DNA of 8,110 nt, taken from Acidobacteriaceae bacterium. GTDB lineage: Bacteria; Acidobacteriota; Terriglobia; Terriglobales; Acidobacteriaceae. The position numbers and the translations under genes were made by a program. The DNA is taken from positions 1 to 8,110 of the forward strand of contig PKYX01000292.1 of NCBI GenBank assembly GCA_003132825.1. Reading direction: 5' to 3'. Positions 7,073 to 8,110 of this stretch are shown piece by piece. The stretch's first letter is position 1. Each line of letters starts with the position of its first letter. The notes beneath the pieces were generated by a model. It made no database searches. It saw only the letters and a list, made by a program, of their open reading frames with translations, and was not told the origin of the DNA.

Positions 7073-7435
7073 CTATTCCACCCGTAAGGTCGCCAGAACC
7101 TGTTCCAGCGTATCGCCATCAACCAGCAAACGGCGGCCGGCCGCCATCATGTTCTCGACTTCATCGAACGCCTGGAACAGGCGTATCTTTACCGCGCCGT
7201 ACTCTTCGGCCCCGGTGAGCCGGCGGCCGTGCACGGATGCCCAGTGACGCGGCCCTTCCTCGGGCACAAAGATGCTCACCGCGAACGTGGTCTTACGATC
7301 CGAGGTAACGTCAAAGATGTACTCCGTGGCCGGTCCTTCGGAAGAACCCGCGAGTGCCGGACGCTTGCCGACGAAGTAGTACTGATACACATAGCCTTGG
7401 CCTCCGGTGTAGGTCTTCATGCGGCGGACGATCAT
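7073..7435 (-). CDS. Conserved-looking protein of unknown function, 120 residues
   Basis: I do not recognise a named family. The product is soluble: no signal peptide and no membrane helix. The N-terminal half reads as a beta-rich segment with aromatic clusters: YTGGQGYVYQYYFVGKR (9-25), then TEYIFDVTSDRKTTFAVSIFVPE (37-59) and HWASVHGRRL (64-73). The second half looks helical: GAEEYGAVKIRLFQAFDEVENM (75-96), RRLLVDGDTLEQVLATL (101-117). The balanced amino-acid composition and patterned hydrophobicity suggest a real protein, not a chance frame. The first methionine is used here; M6 (7420) is an alternative, giving MKTYTGGQGY, and neither has a visible ribosome binding site. It sits alone between galT and the heme operon promoter, in the same direction as both. 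My impression that similar proteins occur in other acidobacteria is memory only. Confidence 0.72.
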   Translation of the reverse strand: MIVRRMKTYTGGQGYVYQYYFVGKRPALAGSSEGPATEYIFDVTSDRKTTFAVSIFVPEEGPRHWASVHGRRLTGAEEYGAVKIRLFQAFDEVENMMAAGRRLLVDGDTLEQVLATLRVE

Positions 7436-7450
7436 AGGACGGTGGTCACT

Positions 7451-7506
7451 CGTTGCTTGTGGTTCGTTGGTCGTTGGTCGTTGGTCGTTAATCGTTGGTC
7501 GTTGCC
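7451..7506. repeat. Heptamer tandem repeat, CGTTGGT unit
   Basis: Eight consecutive seven-base units occupy the gap between galT and the 120-residue gene. Four are exact CGTTGGT (7465-7485 and 7493-7499). The others are variants: CGTTGCT, TGTGGTT, CGTTAAT and CGTTGCC. The phase of seven is kept across all eight. On the minus strand the unit reads ACCAACG. The period is not a multiple of three and no gene crosses the repeat. The 129-base gap otherwise shows no convincing promoter or terminator. Confidence 0.8.
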
Positions 7507-7564
7507 GGTTGTTCCTGGTTCTGATTCCGGGTTGGCGGCCTGTAGAGCCCGGCGCGGCGGGGAG

Positions 7565-8110
7565 CTAATAACCGCCCTCAATCCTTGCCTCCCGCAGGCG
7601 CTTCACCGCAGTCTCGGAGCTGATCGGAGAGTAGTAAACCTCCTTGAAAGTGTAGGATTTCGCCTTGGAGGCAAGGATGGGCATGATTTCGATGTGCCAG
7701 TGGTAGTCCTCGTCCAGGGTCTTCCAGTATCCCAGGCTCGCCGAAGGGTGCAGGCTGTTGGGCGAAGTGTGCAGGACCAGGTGGAACTCCTCGGTAATCG
7801 AGCGAATGCGCTGCAAGGTGCGGCGCAGAAGGGCCGCCAAGTCGTGCAAGGTGCCCGGTCGGTTCAGGGCAAAGCGTTCAAAGGCAGCTTCGTGGATCCG
7901 CGGCAGGATCCAGGTTTCATAGGGCACGCGAGGAGCGTAGGGGCAAAGCGCCAGGAAGTCGCCGCGCATTTCAAGCACCCGCTCGTTCTGCTGCAACTCC
8001 TGGGAAATGATGTCGCAGAATACGCAGCGCTCCTTCTGTTTGAAGTATTCGCGGCAAGCGCGCAACTCATAGAGCACGCGGCGCGGGACGAACGTGGTCG
8101 CCGTGAGCTG
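7565..8110 (-). CDS. galT: Galactose-1-phosphate uridylyltransferase, C-terminal part (gene continues past the right edge)
   Basis: Leloir-pathway enzyme that transfers UMP from UDP-glucose to galactose-1-phosphate. Only the last 181 residues are in the window; the frame is open through the right edge, so the 5' end is missing because of the window, not because of a mutation. The fragment begins QLTATTFVPRRVLYELR, which in the family directly follows the catalytic HxHxQ motif; by that alignment its first Gln would be the motif's Q and both histidines lie just outside. It continues with KERCVFCDII (26-35, a CxxC pair), APRVPYETWILPRIH (59-73), LVLHTSPNS (111-119) and YHWHIEIMP (136-144) of the second HIT-like domain, ending at a normal C-terminus. 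A start at GTG 8077 is possible on paper, but the residues before it match the family, so it is internal. Active-site histidines cannot be checked here. Confidence 0.9.
   Translation of the reverse strand, partial: QLTATTFVPRRVLYELRACREYFKQKERCVFCDIISQELQQNERVLEMRGDFLALCPYAPRVPYETWILPRIHEAAFERFALNRPGTLHDLAALLRRTLQRIRSITEEFHLVLHTSPNSLHPSASLGYWKTLDEDYHWHIEIMPILASKAKSYTFKEVYYSPISSETAVKRLREARIEGGY

Noticed and set aside
7451..7506. CRISPR array
   Set aside because: The repeat unit is seven bases with no spacers, and no cas genes are nearby.
7864..8077. Independent small genes starting at 8077 or 8070 on the minus strand
   Set aside because: The 8077 frame is the interior of galT, with family-matching residues upstream of it; the 8070 frame is an out-of-frame shadow.

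Overview
The window looks like ordinary chromosomal DNA from a GC-rich Gram-negative-type bacterium, most plausibly an acidobacterium (Acidobacteriota, Terriglobia-like). That guess rests on my recollection of protein style in that phylum (the TolB-like/S9 peptidase, the GalT tail, the small protein next to it) and on base composition. It is inference, not a search result. I see no phage, transposon, CRISPR, tRNA or rRNA sequence.

Layout. Plus strand: an endonuclease III gene (nth, 21-845) with a long basic N-terminal tail, then an exported S9-family serine peptidase (973-2958). These converge on a minus-strand block. Read in its own direction (right to left), that block starts from a promoter with a perfect TATAAT box (6979-6984). 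It runs through an eight-helix CcsA/HemX-type membrane protein (6923-6099), glutamyl-tRNA reductase hemA (6102-4804), porphobilinogen deaminase hemC (4804-3896) and uroporphyrinogen-III synthase hemD (3855-3037). The first three genes overlap at their stop/start codons, so this is a tight, probably translationally coupled operon. Further right, also on the minus strand, are a 120-residue protein of unknown function (7435-7073), a short intergenic region with a heptamer tandem repeat (7451-7506), and the 3' two-fifths or so of a galT gene that runs off the right edge (8110-7565).

How the genes work together. hemA makes glutamate-1-semialdehyde from glutamyl-tRNA, so the organism uses the C5 route to 5-aminolevulinate. 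hemC and hemD then turn porphobilinogen into uroporphyrinogen III. hemB and hemL, needed between them, are not in the window. The membrane protein at the head of the operon either tunes HemA level, as HemX does in Bacillus subtilis, or belongs to heme handling for cytochrome c. It lacks the tryptophan-rich WWD motif of true heme-delivery proteins, which favours the first reading. nth (base-excision DNA repair), the S9 peptidase (peptide breakdown outside the cytoplasm) and galT (Leloir galactose pathway) are functionally unrelated neighbours.

Nothing here amounts to a clearly new biological system. The points most worth a second look are the CcsA/HemX-type protein fused by overlap to hemA, the unassigned 120-residue protein, and the heptamer array between that gene and galT.
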